From Aedoeadaptatus ivorii (GTDB lineage: Bacteria; Bacillota; Clostridia; Tissierellales; Peptoniphilaceae): a stretch of DNA of 64,000 nucleotides. Under the pieces are notes generated by a model. The model had not been told where the DNA came from, ran no database searches, and saw only the letters and a program-made list of their open reading frames with translations. Positions 17,391 to 26,200 of this stretch are shown in pieces. Position 1 is the first letter of the stretch. Each line of letters starts with the position of its first letter. Both the position numbers and the translations under genes were made by a program. The stretch is from positions 1-64,000 of the forward strand of contig NZ_JAUSWF010000008.1 of NCBI RefSeq assembly GCF_030815095.1. Direction: 5' to 3'.

Positions 17391-18219
17391 ATAGCCAATC
17401 TTCGATTCTTTGTGCCATCGCATAGCCTTCTTCGTACATGGCGGCCATGGCGTCTTTGTTCAGGGTGAGGGTGCGCATATGGGCGGTACTTTTCGGCGCG
17501 AGGATGAGGATATCTTTTCCGTCTTCGGCGAGGATCTCGCGGAGAGAGCGGTTGTAGGTCTTTGCCCGATTCGCCATGGCGCGGGCGAGGCGGGGGTATT
17601 TTCTCCGAAGGCGCAGGGCGAAGTAAAGGTCCTTGCGCGCGCGGCGAAAGTAGTCTTTGGGGCGGGTGAGGATGACGACCACGCGCTCTATGCCGTCTTC
17701 GCGCGCCTTTTTGACGGGAATGGGATCGGATACGCCGCCGTCTACATAGGGGCGGCCGTCGATTTCCACCGGTCGATTGAGTACGGGTACGCAGGAGGAG
17801 GCGGCGATGATGCGGTAATTGTCGCGGGCAAGATCCGCCTCGGTAAAGTAAGCGGGGCGTCCCATTTCGGCCTCGGTGGCGGTACAGACGAATCGCTGGG
17901 AAGAGGCTTCGATGGCGTTATAATCCAGCGGGTTTTCGCCTCCGGAATTGGAGAGGGTGGCGTAGATATAACGCAGATTGATAAAATCGCCGCTCTCCCG
18001 AAAATGGGACCAGCCCATATACTCGTCTCGAAAGGCGTATTCCATATAAAAGGTGCGGCAACGGCCATGTTGTTTTGCCACATAGCTGATAAGATTTGCC
18101 GCCCCGGCAGATACGCCGGAGCAGTAATCGAATTGTATATTTTTGTCGAGGCAGCAATCCAAAACGCCGGCCCCGAAGATGCCTCGGGTACCGCCGCCCA
18201 CGTCTATGATTCCGAGCAT
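17389..18219 (-). CDS. Patatin-like phospholipase
   Basis: A serine acyl hydrolase of 276 residues, probably acting on phospholipids at the inner membrane face. It has an oxyanion loop GGGTRGIFGAG near residues 8-18, nucleophile GVSAG (GxSxG) near 40 and the catalytic aspartate in YVDGGVSDPIPV. The C-terminal third is basic and helical. I chose the ATG at 18219, with AAAGGAT upstream, since the longer frame to 18291 adds 24 residues with no family look. It is a single gene, divergent from the purine operon. Patatin family membership is sure; the substrate is not. Confidence 0.88.
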   Translation of the reverse strand: MLGIIDVGGGTRGIFGAGVLDCCLDKNIQFDYCSGVSAGAANLISYVAKQHGRCRTFYMEYAFRDEYMGWSHFRESGDFINLRYIYATLSNSGGENPLDYNAIEASSQRFVCTATEAEMGRPAYFTEADLARDNYRIIAASSCVPVLNRPVEIDGRPYVDGGVSDPIPVKKAREDGIERVVVILTRPKDYFRRARKDLYFALRLRRKYPRLARAMANRAKTYNRSLREILAEDGKDILILAPKSTAHMRTLTLNKDAMAAMYEEGYAMAQRIEDWL

Positions 18220-18385
18220 ACAACCATATCCTTTCTGTTTCTTCTTATAATGATAACACTTTTCTGTGAAATGTAGGTTAAGAACAGACAAAGAAACAAC
18301 GCCAACCGGGAGGCGGGGTATTGGTTTGTCGCAAACGCGTGAAAAGAGGGGCGCTCTGTTGTGCGGAAATTTCGCCGATAGAGCG

Positions 18386-18414
18386 TTGTCCCCCTGCGGG
18401 AAGTATGATACAAT
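18386..18414 (+). promoter_or_regulatory. Probable promoter of the purine operon
   Basis: TTGTCC (18386-18391), a 17-base spacer, TACAAT (18409-18414). It is about 190 bases before the first translated ORF. Confidence 0.6.
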
Positions 18415-18560
18415 ATTTGCGAAAAAGGGGGAATTTTACTCGATGATCTGCGGAGAAGCGCGATTTTTTGTATCAGTGCAAAAGAAAATGTCGTCCCGCA
18501 GCGCGGCTACGTTTTCCCCGACGACGAGTGTGATTGCTCCGGCCCAGTAGCCGGTTGGTA

Positions 18561-18590
18561 AAAGAGATACGGCTACCGTATCTCTTTCTT
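18561..18590 (+). terminator. Attenuator-like hairpin in the purine leader
   Basis: A 12-bp perfect stem, AAAGAGATACGG with CCGTATCTCTTT, and loop CTA, followed by CTT rather than a long T-run. It lies between the promoter and the leader ORF, so it would act as an attenuator. Confidence 0.55.
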
Positions 18591-18607
18591 GCGTTTAGGA
18601 GGGTGCC

Positions 18608-18751
18608 ATGCGCGATGTGCTTCGCGGCGGAATGATCGTCTTCCGTCCCGGAATGTCGGGAAAATCGGACGAGAGATACAAAAACACAAAGGCGGCGTCC
18701 CGTAGCGGGTTCGTCGCTCTGGGATCGGAAAGGATTCTGAACAAGCGATGA
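18608..18751 (+). CDS. 47-residue leader ORF coupled to purF
   Basis: A short, basic ORF (begins MRDVLRGGMIVFRPG, ends SERILNKR) with an excellent AGGAGGG site 4 bases before its ATG. Its TGA overlaps the purF start as ATGA. purF has only a distant AAAGGA of its own, so its translation probably depends on ribosomes finishing this ORF. No family is recognised, and the peptide itself may not matter. It could be a regulatory leader peptide or the remnant of a lost gene. Confidence 0.5.
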   Translation: MRDVLRGGMIVFRPGMSGKSDERYKNTKAASRSGFVALGSERILNKR

Positions 18752-20094
18752 GCGGTGTAATCGGTATTTACAGTAACAATGCGGTGAGTCCGAGCCTATT
18801 TTACGGCTTAAATTCCCTGCAACACCGGGGACAGGAGTCCGCGGGCATGGCGGTCTTTAACGGGGAAGAGATCCTCAGAAAGCGCGCCATGGGCCTGGTG
18901 ATCGACGGGTTCGACGAAGAGACGCTGGCGGAGCTGCCGGGCAATATCGGCATCGGGCACGTGCGCTATTCCAAAGCGGGCGGCGTACACGACTATAATA
19001 TTCAGCCGGTGATGGGCTTTATCGGCGGCGAGACGATCGCCATCGCCCACGACGGCAATCTGGTCAACTACCAGCTTTTGCGCGCCCGTCTCGAAGAAGA
19101 GGGGATGATGTTTCAGACCACCAACGACACGGAGGTCATTCTGTACTTGATTACCCGCTACTACGACGGCGACATCGTGGAGGCAATTCGCCGCACGATG
19201 GATGTGATCGAGGGCGCCTATTCGGTGACGGCGCTGATGAAGGGACAGGTCGTCGCCTTCCGCGATCCCAGCGGGTTTCGCCCGCTGGTTTTGGGGCGCG
19301 ACGGAGATGATGTGATCGTCGCCAGCGAAAATGCCCCCATCGAGATTATCGGCGGCGAGATGACGCGGAATGTAGAGGCTGGAGAGATTTTGGTGATCGA
19401 CGAGACCGGAATCCACTCGTACCCCTACGAGGGCGAGAATCGCGCGCGCAACTGTATCTTCGAATACGTCTACTTTGCGCGAAACGACGCGAATCTCGAC
19501 GACATCAACGCCTATACCTTCCGCCGGCGCTGCGGGGAAATCCTCTGGAAAGAGGCGCCCTGCGATGTGGATTTGGTGGTGCCGGTGCCGGACAGCGGCA
19601 TTCCCTCGGCCATCGGCTACGCCCAGGCATCGGGGATTCCCTTCGGCGAAGGGTTGGTGAAGAACCGCTATATGGGCCGCACCTTTATCAAGCCCACCCA
19701 AAAAGAGCGGGAAATGGCGGTCAAATTGAAGCTGAACCCGTTGGTCGATGTGGTCCGCGGCAAGTCCATCGTCTTGTTGGACGACTCGATTGTGCGGGGC
19801 ACCACCAGCCGCAATCTGATCCACCGGTTGCGCGAGGCGGGGGCGAAGGAAGTGCATATGCGCATCACCTCGCCGCCGGTAAAGTATTCCTGTTATTACG
19901 GGATCGATACGCCGAATCGGAAAAATCTGATCGCGGCGAACCAGACGATTCGCGAGATCGAAGAAAATATCGGGGCCGATTCCCTGGCCTTTATCTCTCT
20001 GGAGGGGCTGGCGAGCGCCGGCAAGAAAGAGATTTCCCGCTACTGCACGGCTTGTTTCGATGGGGATTATCCCGTCGATCCCACGGTGATTTAG
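18748..20094 (+). CDS. purF: Amidophosphoribosyltransferase with degenerate glutaminase site
   Basis: First step of de novo purine synthesis: PRPP plus an ammonia source to phosphoribosylamine. 448 residues. The C-terminal transferase is intact, with the PRPP loop IVLLDDSIVRGTTS. Cysteines at 236 and later (YSCYYG, YCTACF) match the Bacillus-type 4Fe-4S ligands. The N-terminal glutaminase is abnormal: the protein starts MSGVIGIY, with serine where the nucleophilic Cys-Gly should be, and the oxyanion Asn of AHNGN is Asp102 (AHDGN). Arg73 and Asp127 remain. An in-frame stop at 18703-18705 and the lack of any upstream start rule out a hidden N-terminal cysteine. It probably uses free ammonia. 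First full gene of the operon, 10 bases before purM. Confidence 0.93.
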   Translation: MSGVIGIYSNNAVSPSLFYGLNSLQHRGQESAGMAVFNGEEILRKRAMGLVIDGFDEETLAELPGNIGIGHVRYSKAGGVHDYNIQPVMGFIGGETIAIAHDGNLVNYQLLRARLEEEGMMFQTTNDTEVILYLITRYYDGDIVEAIRRTMDVIEGAYSVTALMKGQVVAFRDPSGFRPLVLGRDGDDVIVASENAPIEIIGGEMTRNVEAGEILVIDETGIHSYPYEGENRARNCIFEYVYFARNDANLDDINAYTFRRRCGEILWKEAPCDVDLVVPVPDSGIPSAIGYAQASGIPFGEGLVKNRYMGRTFIKPTQKEREMAVKLKLNPLVDVVRGKSIVLLDDSIVRGTTSRNLIHRLREAGAKEVHMRITSPPVKYSCYYGIDTPNRKNLIAANQTIREIEENIGADSLAFISLEGLASAGKKEISRYCTACFDGDYPVDPTVI

Positions 20095-20104
20095 GAGGAA
20101 GAGT

Positions 20105-21136
20105 ATGAAACTGTCCTACAAAGACGCAGGCGTCGACATTTCCGAAGGAAATCGCGCCGTAGAATTGATGAAAAAATCCGTCGCTTCCACATACGACGAG
20201 AATGTATTGGGCGAAATCGGCCTGTTTTCCGGCGGATATGCCATTCCCGGCGCCAAGGCGATGGAAGAACCCGTGCTGTTGGGCGCCACCGATGGGGTGG
20301 GCACCAAGCTCCTCGTCGCCCAAATGATGGACGTCCACAATACGGTGGGGATCGATTTGGTGGCGATGAGCGTAAACGACCTGATCTGCCAGGGCGCGAA
20401 GCCTCTGTTCTTTTTGGATTACGTCGCCACCGGACGCGTCGATGCCGAAAAGATGCAGCAGATCGTAGAGGGCGTGGCAGAAGGCTGTCGCCAAGCGGGC
20501 TGTGCGCTGATCGGCGGTGAGACCGCCGAGATGCCGGGGCTTTATGAAGAAGACGAATACGATCTTGCGGGCTTTGCCGTGGGTCTTACCGACAAGGCGA
20601 AGATTATCGACGGGGCAAAGATACAAGCCGGCGACGTGGTGATCGGCCTCGCCTCTACGGGGCTGCACTCCAATGGCTACAGTTTGGCGCGCAAGCTCTT
20701 CTTCGACCACCTGGGCCTGGACGTCGACGGCGAAGCGGAAGGCCTTTCGACGACGGTGGGCGAGGCGCTCCTCGCCCCCACCAAGATTTACGTAAAGACC
20801 GTTCTGAAACTTGTGGAACAATTCGGCATTAAGGGCATTTCGAACATCACCGGCGGCGGCTTGGTGGAAAATGTACCGCGCATTCTGCCCGAGGATTTGG
20901 ACTGTGTGGTACAAGCGGACAGCTGGGATAAGGGCGAACTATTCCGCTTTATCGAAAACACCGGCGCCGTAGAAGAAGCCGAACTCTATCGTTCCTTTAA
21001 TATGGGAATCGGCATGGTGCTGATTGTCTCCGCAGACGAGGCCGATGCGGTGCTTCGCTGTGTACGAGAAGAGACCGACGATATCGCCTATGCCATCGGC
21101 GAAATTCAGCCGGGCAGCGGCATCGTGCTCCTGTAA
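20105..21136 (+). CDS. purM: Phosphoribosylformylglycinamidine cyclo-ligase (AIR synthetase)
   Basis: ATP-dependent ring closure of FGAM to aminoimidazole ribotide, a cytosolic homodimer. 343 residues, the normal length. It shows the PurM signature segments KDAGVDISEGN at the N-terminus, GATDGVGTKL, DLVAMSVNDLICQGA, GGETAEMPG and ITGGGLVENVPR. AGGAGGA lies 5 bases before the ATG. It follows purF by 10 bases and precedes purN by 2, inside the purine operon. Nothing is unusual. Confidence 0.96.
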   Translation: MKLSYKDAGVDISEGNRAVELMKKSVASTYDENVLGEIGLFSGGYAIPGAKAMEEPVLLGATDGVGTKLLVAQMMDVHNTVGIDLVAMSVNDLICQGAKPLFFLDYVATGRVDAEKMQQIVEGVAEGCRQAGCALIGGETAEMPGLYEEDEYDLAGFAVGLTDKAKIIDGAKIQAGDVVIGLASTGLHSNGYSLARKLFFDHLGLDVDGEAEGLSTTVGEALLAPTKIYVKTVLKLVEQFGIKGISNITGGGLVENVPRILPEDLDCVVQADSWDKGELFRFIENTGAVEEAELYRSFNMGIGMVLIVSADEADAVLRCVREETDDIAYAIGEIQPGSGIVLL

Positions 21137-21138
21137 TC

Positions 21139-21693
21139 ATGCGGGTTGCGGTATTGATCTCCGGCTCCGGCAGCAATCTGGAAGCACTGCTCGAAGCGGA
21201 GCGGGAAGGATTTTTTGAATCGGAGATCGCCCTGGTGGTCTCCAGTAAGCCCGACGCCTACGGTTTGGTGCGGGCGGAAACATACGGAAAGAAAACTTTT
21301 GTAACCGGCGATGGGGATCTGCTCGACGCTCTGGAAGCGGAAGGGATCGACTTTCTCGTCCTCGCCGGGTATCTGAAGATATTGGAAGCGGATCTCTTGG
21401 AACGCTACGAGGGGCGGATTCTCAATATCCACCCGTCGCTTTTGCCCAAATACGGCGGCAAGGGGATGTACGGCATGCGGGTGCACGAAGCGGTATTCGA
21501 AAACAACGAAAAAATCAGCGGCGCCACGGTGCACTATGTGAACGAAGACATCGACGGCGGCCGCATCCTGCTGCAGACCGCGGTGGACATTTCGCGCCTG
21601 CAATCTCCCGAGGAAATTCAACAGACGGTGCTCGTATTGGAACACCAGCTCTTAAAAATCGCCGTTCGATTGTGTGAGGAGGAAAGACTATGA
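21139..21693 (+). CDS. purN: Phosphoribosylglycinamide formyltransferase
   Basis: Transfers formyl from 10-formyltetrahydrofolate to GAR. 184 residues. It has the substrate loop ISGSGSNLEALL near residues 7-18, the catalytic NIHPSLLPKYGGKGMYG segment (Asn and His) and the HYVNEDIDGG aspartate region. No clear ribosome site precedes its ATG; it begins 2 bases after the purM stop, so translation is probably coupled. Its stop overlaps the purH start (ATGA). Confidence 0.95.
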   Translation: MRVAVLISGSGSNLEALLEAEREGFFESEIALVVSSKPDAYGLVRAETYGKKTFVTGDGDLLDALEAEGIDFLVLAGYLKILEADLLERYEGRILNIHPSLLPKYGGKGMYGMRVHEAVFENNEKISGATVHYVNEDIDGGRILLQTAVDISRLQSPEEIQQTVLVLEHQLLKIAVRLCEEERL

Positions 21694-23213
21694 AGTACGC
21701 ACTCCTGTCCGTAACGGACAAGACCGACATTGCATCTTTTGCCCGGGGACTCGCAGAGGCGGGATTTACGATCCTGTCCACCGGCGGCACCCTCGCGGCG
21801 ATTCGAGAAGCGGGGATCGAGGCCCTCGCCGTGGAGGACTACACCGGATTTCCCGAAATGCTCGGCGGCCGGGTAAAGACCTTACACCCTAAGGTGCACG
21901 GCGGGATTCTGTATAAGCGGGACGATGCGGAACACAAAGAGACGGTACGAGCCTCCGAAATCGGAGATATCGACCTGGTCTGCGTGAATCTCTATCCCTT
22001 CGAAGAAACCTACTTAAGCAAAAAAAGCGACGACGAACTGATCGAAAACATCGACATCGGCGGCCCGTCTATGGTGCGCTCCGCCGCCAAGAACCACAAA
22101 GACGTCTATATCGTCACCGATCCCGCGGACTACGAAAAAGTGCTCGAAGCGATCCGCACAGGCGGCGATCAGATGGCCCTCCGCCGCGAACTCGCTATGA
22201 AGGCGTTCAGCCTAACGGCGTATTACGATTCGATGATCGCCCGCTATTTTGCCGAAGCCACGAACTCCGAGGCGAAGACCTTTACCCTGGGGCTCAAAAA
22301 AGACGGCGATCTGCGCTATGGCGAAAACCCCCATCAAAAGGCGGCGGTCTATACCGACCCCATGACCGAAGGCTATTTTTCGCATCTGCAGCAGTTTCAG
22401 GGCAAGGAACTTTCCTATAACAATTTAAACGACCTAAACACGGCGGTCTCTCTCGCCGGCGAATTCGTCGAGGAAGAGGGCATCGTATGCGTGGGCTTAA
22501 AGCACGCCACCCCCTGCGGCGTGGCGCTCGCAGACAGCGCGCTCGATGCGTATAAGGGGATGTTCGAGGCGGACGACACCTCGATTTTCGGCGGCATCGT
22601 CGCCTTTGACGGCGTGGTAGATGCGGCCTGTGCCGAGGAGATGGTAAAGATCTTTTTGGAAGTGGTCGCGGCCAAGGACTTCACCCCCGAAGCGCTCGAA
22701 ATCTTTACGAAAAAGAAGAATCTCCGCGTGCTCAAGGTGGATTACGAAGCCGGCGCGCCGGAGAAGGAACTGCGCCTCGCTTCGGGCAAGGTGTTGATTC
22801 AAGATACCGATACAGACGGCGAAGAGGGCTACGATGTGGTGACGGAAAAGGCGCCGACATCGGCGGAAAACATGGATCTGCTCTTCGGCATGAAGGTGGT
22901 CAAGTACGTCCGAAGCAATGCCGTGGTGTTGGTGAAGGACAAAAAGACATTGGGGATCGGCGGCGGTGAGACCAGCCGGATCTGGGCGCTGGAAAATATC
23001 TTCCACCACCATCCCGAACGCGACTTTGCCGGGGCGTCCTTGGCGAGCGATGCGTTTTTCCCCTTCGACGACTGCGTTAAGGCAGCGGCCGAAAAGGGCG
23101 TAAGCGCCGTCATTCAACCCGGCGGATCGATCCGCGACGAGGACTCTGTAAAGGCATGTAACGAGGCGGGGATGGCCATGGTGTTTACCGGCATCCGCCA
23201 CTTCAGACATTAA
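21690..23213 (+). CDS. purH: Bifunctional AICAR transformylase/IMP cyclohydrolase
   Basis: The last two steps to IMP. 507 residues. The N-terminal MGS-like cyclohydrolase domain (about 1-190) has LLSVTDKTDI, STGGTLAAI, GGRVKTLHPKVHGGIL and NIDIGGPSMVRSAAKN. The C-terminal transformylase has DLRYGENPHQKAA, LNDLNTA and the KHATPCGVA loop carrying the catalytic Lys-His, and ends near IQPGGSIRDED. It overlaps purN by 4 bases and is followed 9 bases on by purDL. AGGAGG precedes the ATG within the purN end. Confidence 0.96.
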   Translation: MKYALLSVTDKTDIASFARGLAEAGFTILSTGGTLAAIREAGIEALAVEDYTGFPEMLGGRVKTLHPKVHGGILYKRDDAEHKETVRASEIGDIDLVCVNLYPFEETYLSKKSDDELIENIDIGGPSMVRSAAKNHKDVYIVTDPADYEKVLEAIRTGGDQMALRRELAMKAFSLTAYYDSMIARYFAEATNSEAKTFTLGLKKDGDLRYGENPHQKAAVYTDPMTEGYFSHLQQFQGKELSYNNLNDLNTAVSLAGEFVEEEGIVCVGLKHATPCGVALADSALDAYKGMFEADDTSIFGGIVAFDGVVDAACAEEMVKIFLEVVAAKDFTPEALEIFTKKKNLRVLKVDYEAGAPEKELRLASGKVLIQDTDTDGEEGYDVVTEKAPTSAENMDLLFGMKVVKYVRSNAVVLVKDKKTLGIGGGETSRIWALENIFHHHPERDFAGASLASDAFFPFDDCVKAAAEKGVSAVIQPGGSIRDEDSVKACNEAGMAMVFTGIRHFRH

Positions 23214-23222
23214 GGAGGAGCC

Positions 23223-26200
23223 GTGAAGATATTAATCGTAGGCGCCGGCGGAAGAGAACACGCCATCGGCGCGGCCATCGCAAAGAACAAAGAGGTAGAG
23301 AAGATTTATTTTGCCCCCGGAAACGGCGGCACATCGGAAATCGGAGAAAATATCGCCATCGAGACCGCAGACATCGGCGGCTTGGTGCGCTTTGCCAAAG
23401 AAATGGAAATCGACTTTACCGTCGTAGGCCCCGAGGCGCCCTTGGTCGACGGCATCGTCGACCGCTTTGAGGCGGAGGGCCTTTCGATCTTCGGGCCGAA
23501 AAAAGCGGCGGCGCGTTTGGAAGGCAGCAAGGCCTTTGCCAAGGACTTCTGCGTGCGCCACGGCATTCCGACGGCGGCGTATATAGAGACCGAAAACGAA
23601 GACGCCGTACGCCAGGCGGCGCGCAATCTGTTGGAAAAAGACGGGGTCTGCGTGCTGAAGGCCGACGGACTCGCCGCCGGCAAGGGCGTCAAAATCGTCC
23701 GCAGTGAGGCGGAAGTGGAGGCCTTTGTAAACGACGTCTTCGACGAAGGCAAGTTCGAATCGGACAAGGTCGTGGTAGAGGCATTTTTGGAAGGCTTCGA
23801 GATGAGCCTGCTCGCCTTCTGCGACGGCAAGGACTTTAAGGCGCTCTCTACCGCCAAGGACCACAAGTCCATCTACGAAGGCGGTCGCGGCCCGAATACG
23901 GGCGGTATGGGTACCTATGCTCCCAATGTGGAGGCGCTGCCCTTGTTGGAGGAGATCGAAGATGCGATCGTAAATCCCTTTATGGCGGGCCTTGCGGCCG
24001 ATGGAATGGACTACCGCGGGCTGATCTTTATCGGCATCATGATCGGAAACGACGGGCCGCAGGTCCTGGAATTTAACTGCCGATTCGGCGATCCCGAAAC
24101 CCAATCGGTGCTCGAGCGCTTAGACGGCGATCTGCTCACGATCTTGTGCGCCACGGCAGAGGGACGCCTCGGGGCAGTCGAAGTGAAAGAAAACGACCAA
24201 AAGGTCGTCTCTTTGACCCTCGCGAGCGGCGGCTACCCGGCGTCTTCGGAAAAGGGCGTCGCCATCGAAGGCTTGGGTGCGGCAAAGGACGTAAAGATCT
24301 TTCACGCCGGCACCCGACGAGAAGGCGATGCGCTCGTGACCGACGGCGGCCGCGTGCTAACGGTCACCGCGACGGATGCCGACTTCGACCGCGCTATGGA
24401 AAAGGTGTATGCGGCGGCGGATGCGATCCGATTCGAGAACAAGCAGATACGACGAGACATCGGCCCCAAAGTCAGCCGCGTGTATGTGGAGCGGCGCGAA
24501 GGCTTTGACGAGAGCGCCAAGGCGCTTTCGGCACAACTCGCCGAGGAATCGGGGATCGCGCTCGATGCCGTAAAGATCTACGCGAGATACGACCTCGAAG
24601 GCCTGACGCGAGAAGAAGTCGATCGACTCGCCCGGGAGGTGCTCGCCGAACCCGCCACCGACCGCTATTATATCGACGAAGACGCCTATGCCCTGGCGGC
24701 CGGAATGGACCACGGCCTGGTGGTGGAATACCTCCCCGGCCAATACGACCAGCGCAATGCCGGCGTGATGGACACGGCGACGGCGATCTTCGGCCACACG
24801 CATTTGACCTCTGCCACCGCCACTGTCTACGACTTCCGCGGCGATTTGGAAGAAGGGGACTTCGACGAAATCGTATCGGTGATGGTCAATCCCGTCGACC
24901 AGCGGGTCGGCAGCCTCTTCGGCGTGCCCACCACCTTGCAGAGCGAAAGCGAAAAGAATCTCGAAAACCCCGTGGTCGAAGGCTTTACGAGCTGGGACGA
25001 AGAGACCTTAAAGGCGCAATTCGAAGCGCGGGATCTCGCCATGAGCATCGAGGACTTTGCCTTTATTCAAGCCCACTTTCGGGAACTGGGCCGCGACATC
25101 AACGAAACGGAACTCGCCATCCTCGACACCTATTGGTCCGACCACTGCCGGCACACCACCTTCTTGACGGAGTTGGACGTCGAATTCGAAGAAGGCGTCG
25201 CTCCCTATATCAAAGAGGCCTTCCGACGCTACGAAGCCACGCGCGCCGCGCTGAACCGCACCAAACCCGTCAGCTTGATGGATCTGGGCACCATTGTCGC
25301 AAAGCACCTCAAGGCGAAGGGCATCAAGACCAATATCGAAGAATCCGAAGAGATCAATGCCTGCTCCATTCGCATCGAGATCGAGGCGGAGGATTTGGCG
25401 ACGAAAGAGAAAGAGACCATTCCCTATCTCTTGATGTTTAAGAACGAAACCCACAACCACCCCACCGAGATCGAACCCTTTGGCGGTGCCTCTACCTGTC
25501 TGGGCGGTTGTATTCGCGACCCGCTGTCCGGCCGCGCCTTTGTCTATCAGGCCATGCGCGTCACCGGATCGGCGGATCCCCGTACGCCGCTGGAGGAGAC
25601 CTGGGAAAACAAACTGCCCCAAAAGAAAATCACCACCGAAGCGGCGGTGGGCTACGCCTCCTACGGCAACCAAATCGGCCTGCCCGCAGGTCTCGTCGAA
25701 GAGATCTACCACCCCGGCTATATGGCAAAGCGCATGGAAGTCGGCGCGGTGGTGGGCGCCGTGGCGGAAAAAGACGTATGGCGCGGCACGCCCGAACCGG
25801 GAGATTTGATTCTGCTCTTGGGCGGTCGCACGGGCCGCGACGGCATCGGCGGCGCCACGGGTTCCAGTAAGGAACACACGGCATCGTCTCTGTATACCGC
25901 ATCGGCGGAAGTTCAAAAGGGCAACGCCCCCATGGAAAGAAAGCTCCTGCGCCTGTTCCGCAAATCCCAAGTGGCATCGAGAATCAAGCGCTGTAACGAC
26001 TTCGGCGCCGGCGGCGTATCGGTCGCCATCGGAGAGCTCGCCGACGGCCTCGAGATCCACCTCGACAAGGTGCCCTTAAAATACGAAGGGCTCGCACCGC
26101 GTGAGATCGCCCTTTCCGAATCCCAAGAGCGGATGGCGGTGGTCATCGAAAAAGAAGACCTCGCGTTGTTCGAAGAAGAATGTAAGAAGGAAAATCTCGA

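Larger units (their letters stand above)
18220..18607 (+). other. Purine operon leader region
   Basis: 388 bases without a believable gene. They hold the promoter at 18386-18414, a GC-rich leader from about 18421 with a small CCGGC/GCCGG hairpin (18539-18554), and a terminator-like hairpin at 18561-18590. AGCCG (18549-18553) could instead pair with CGGCT (18570-18574) inside that hairpin, giving two exclusive folds. I do not recognise a purine, ZTP, THF or PRPP-type riboswitch consensus. Confidence 0.5.

Noticed and set aside
18266..18550. 94-residue ORF in the purine leader
   Set aside because: No ribosome site, spans the promoter, and has an unlikely composition.
18420..18560. Purine, ZTP or THF riboswitch before purF
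   Set aside because: I could not match the conserved bases of any of these families; only an attenuator-like hairpin is supported.
24460..24480. Hidden stop between purD and purL
   Set aside because: Read codon by codon, the frame is open through AAA GTC AGC CGC GTG; no stop is present as given.
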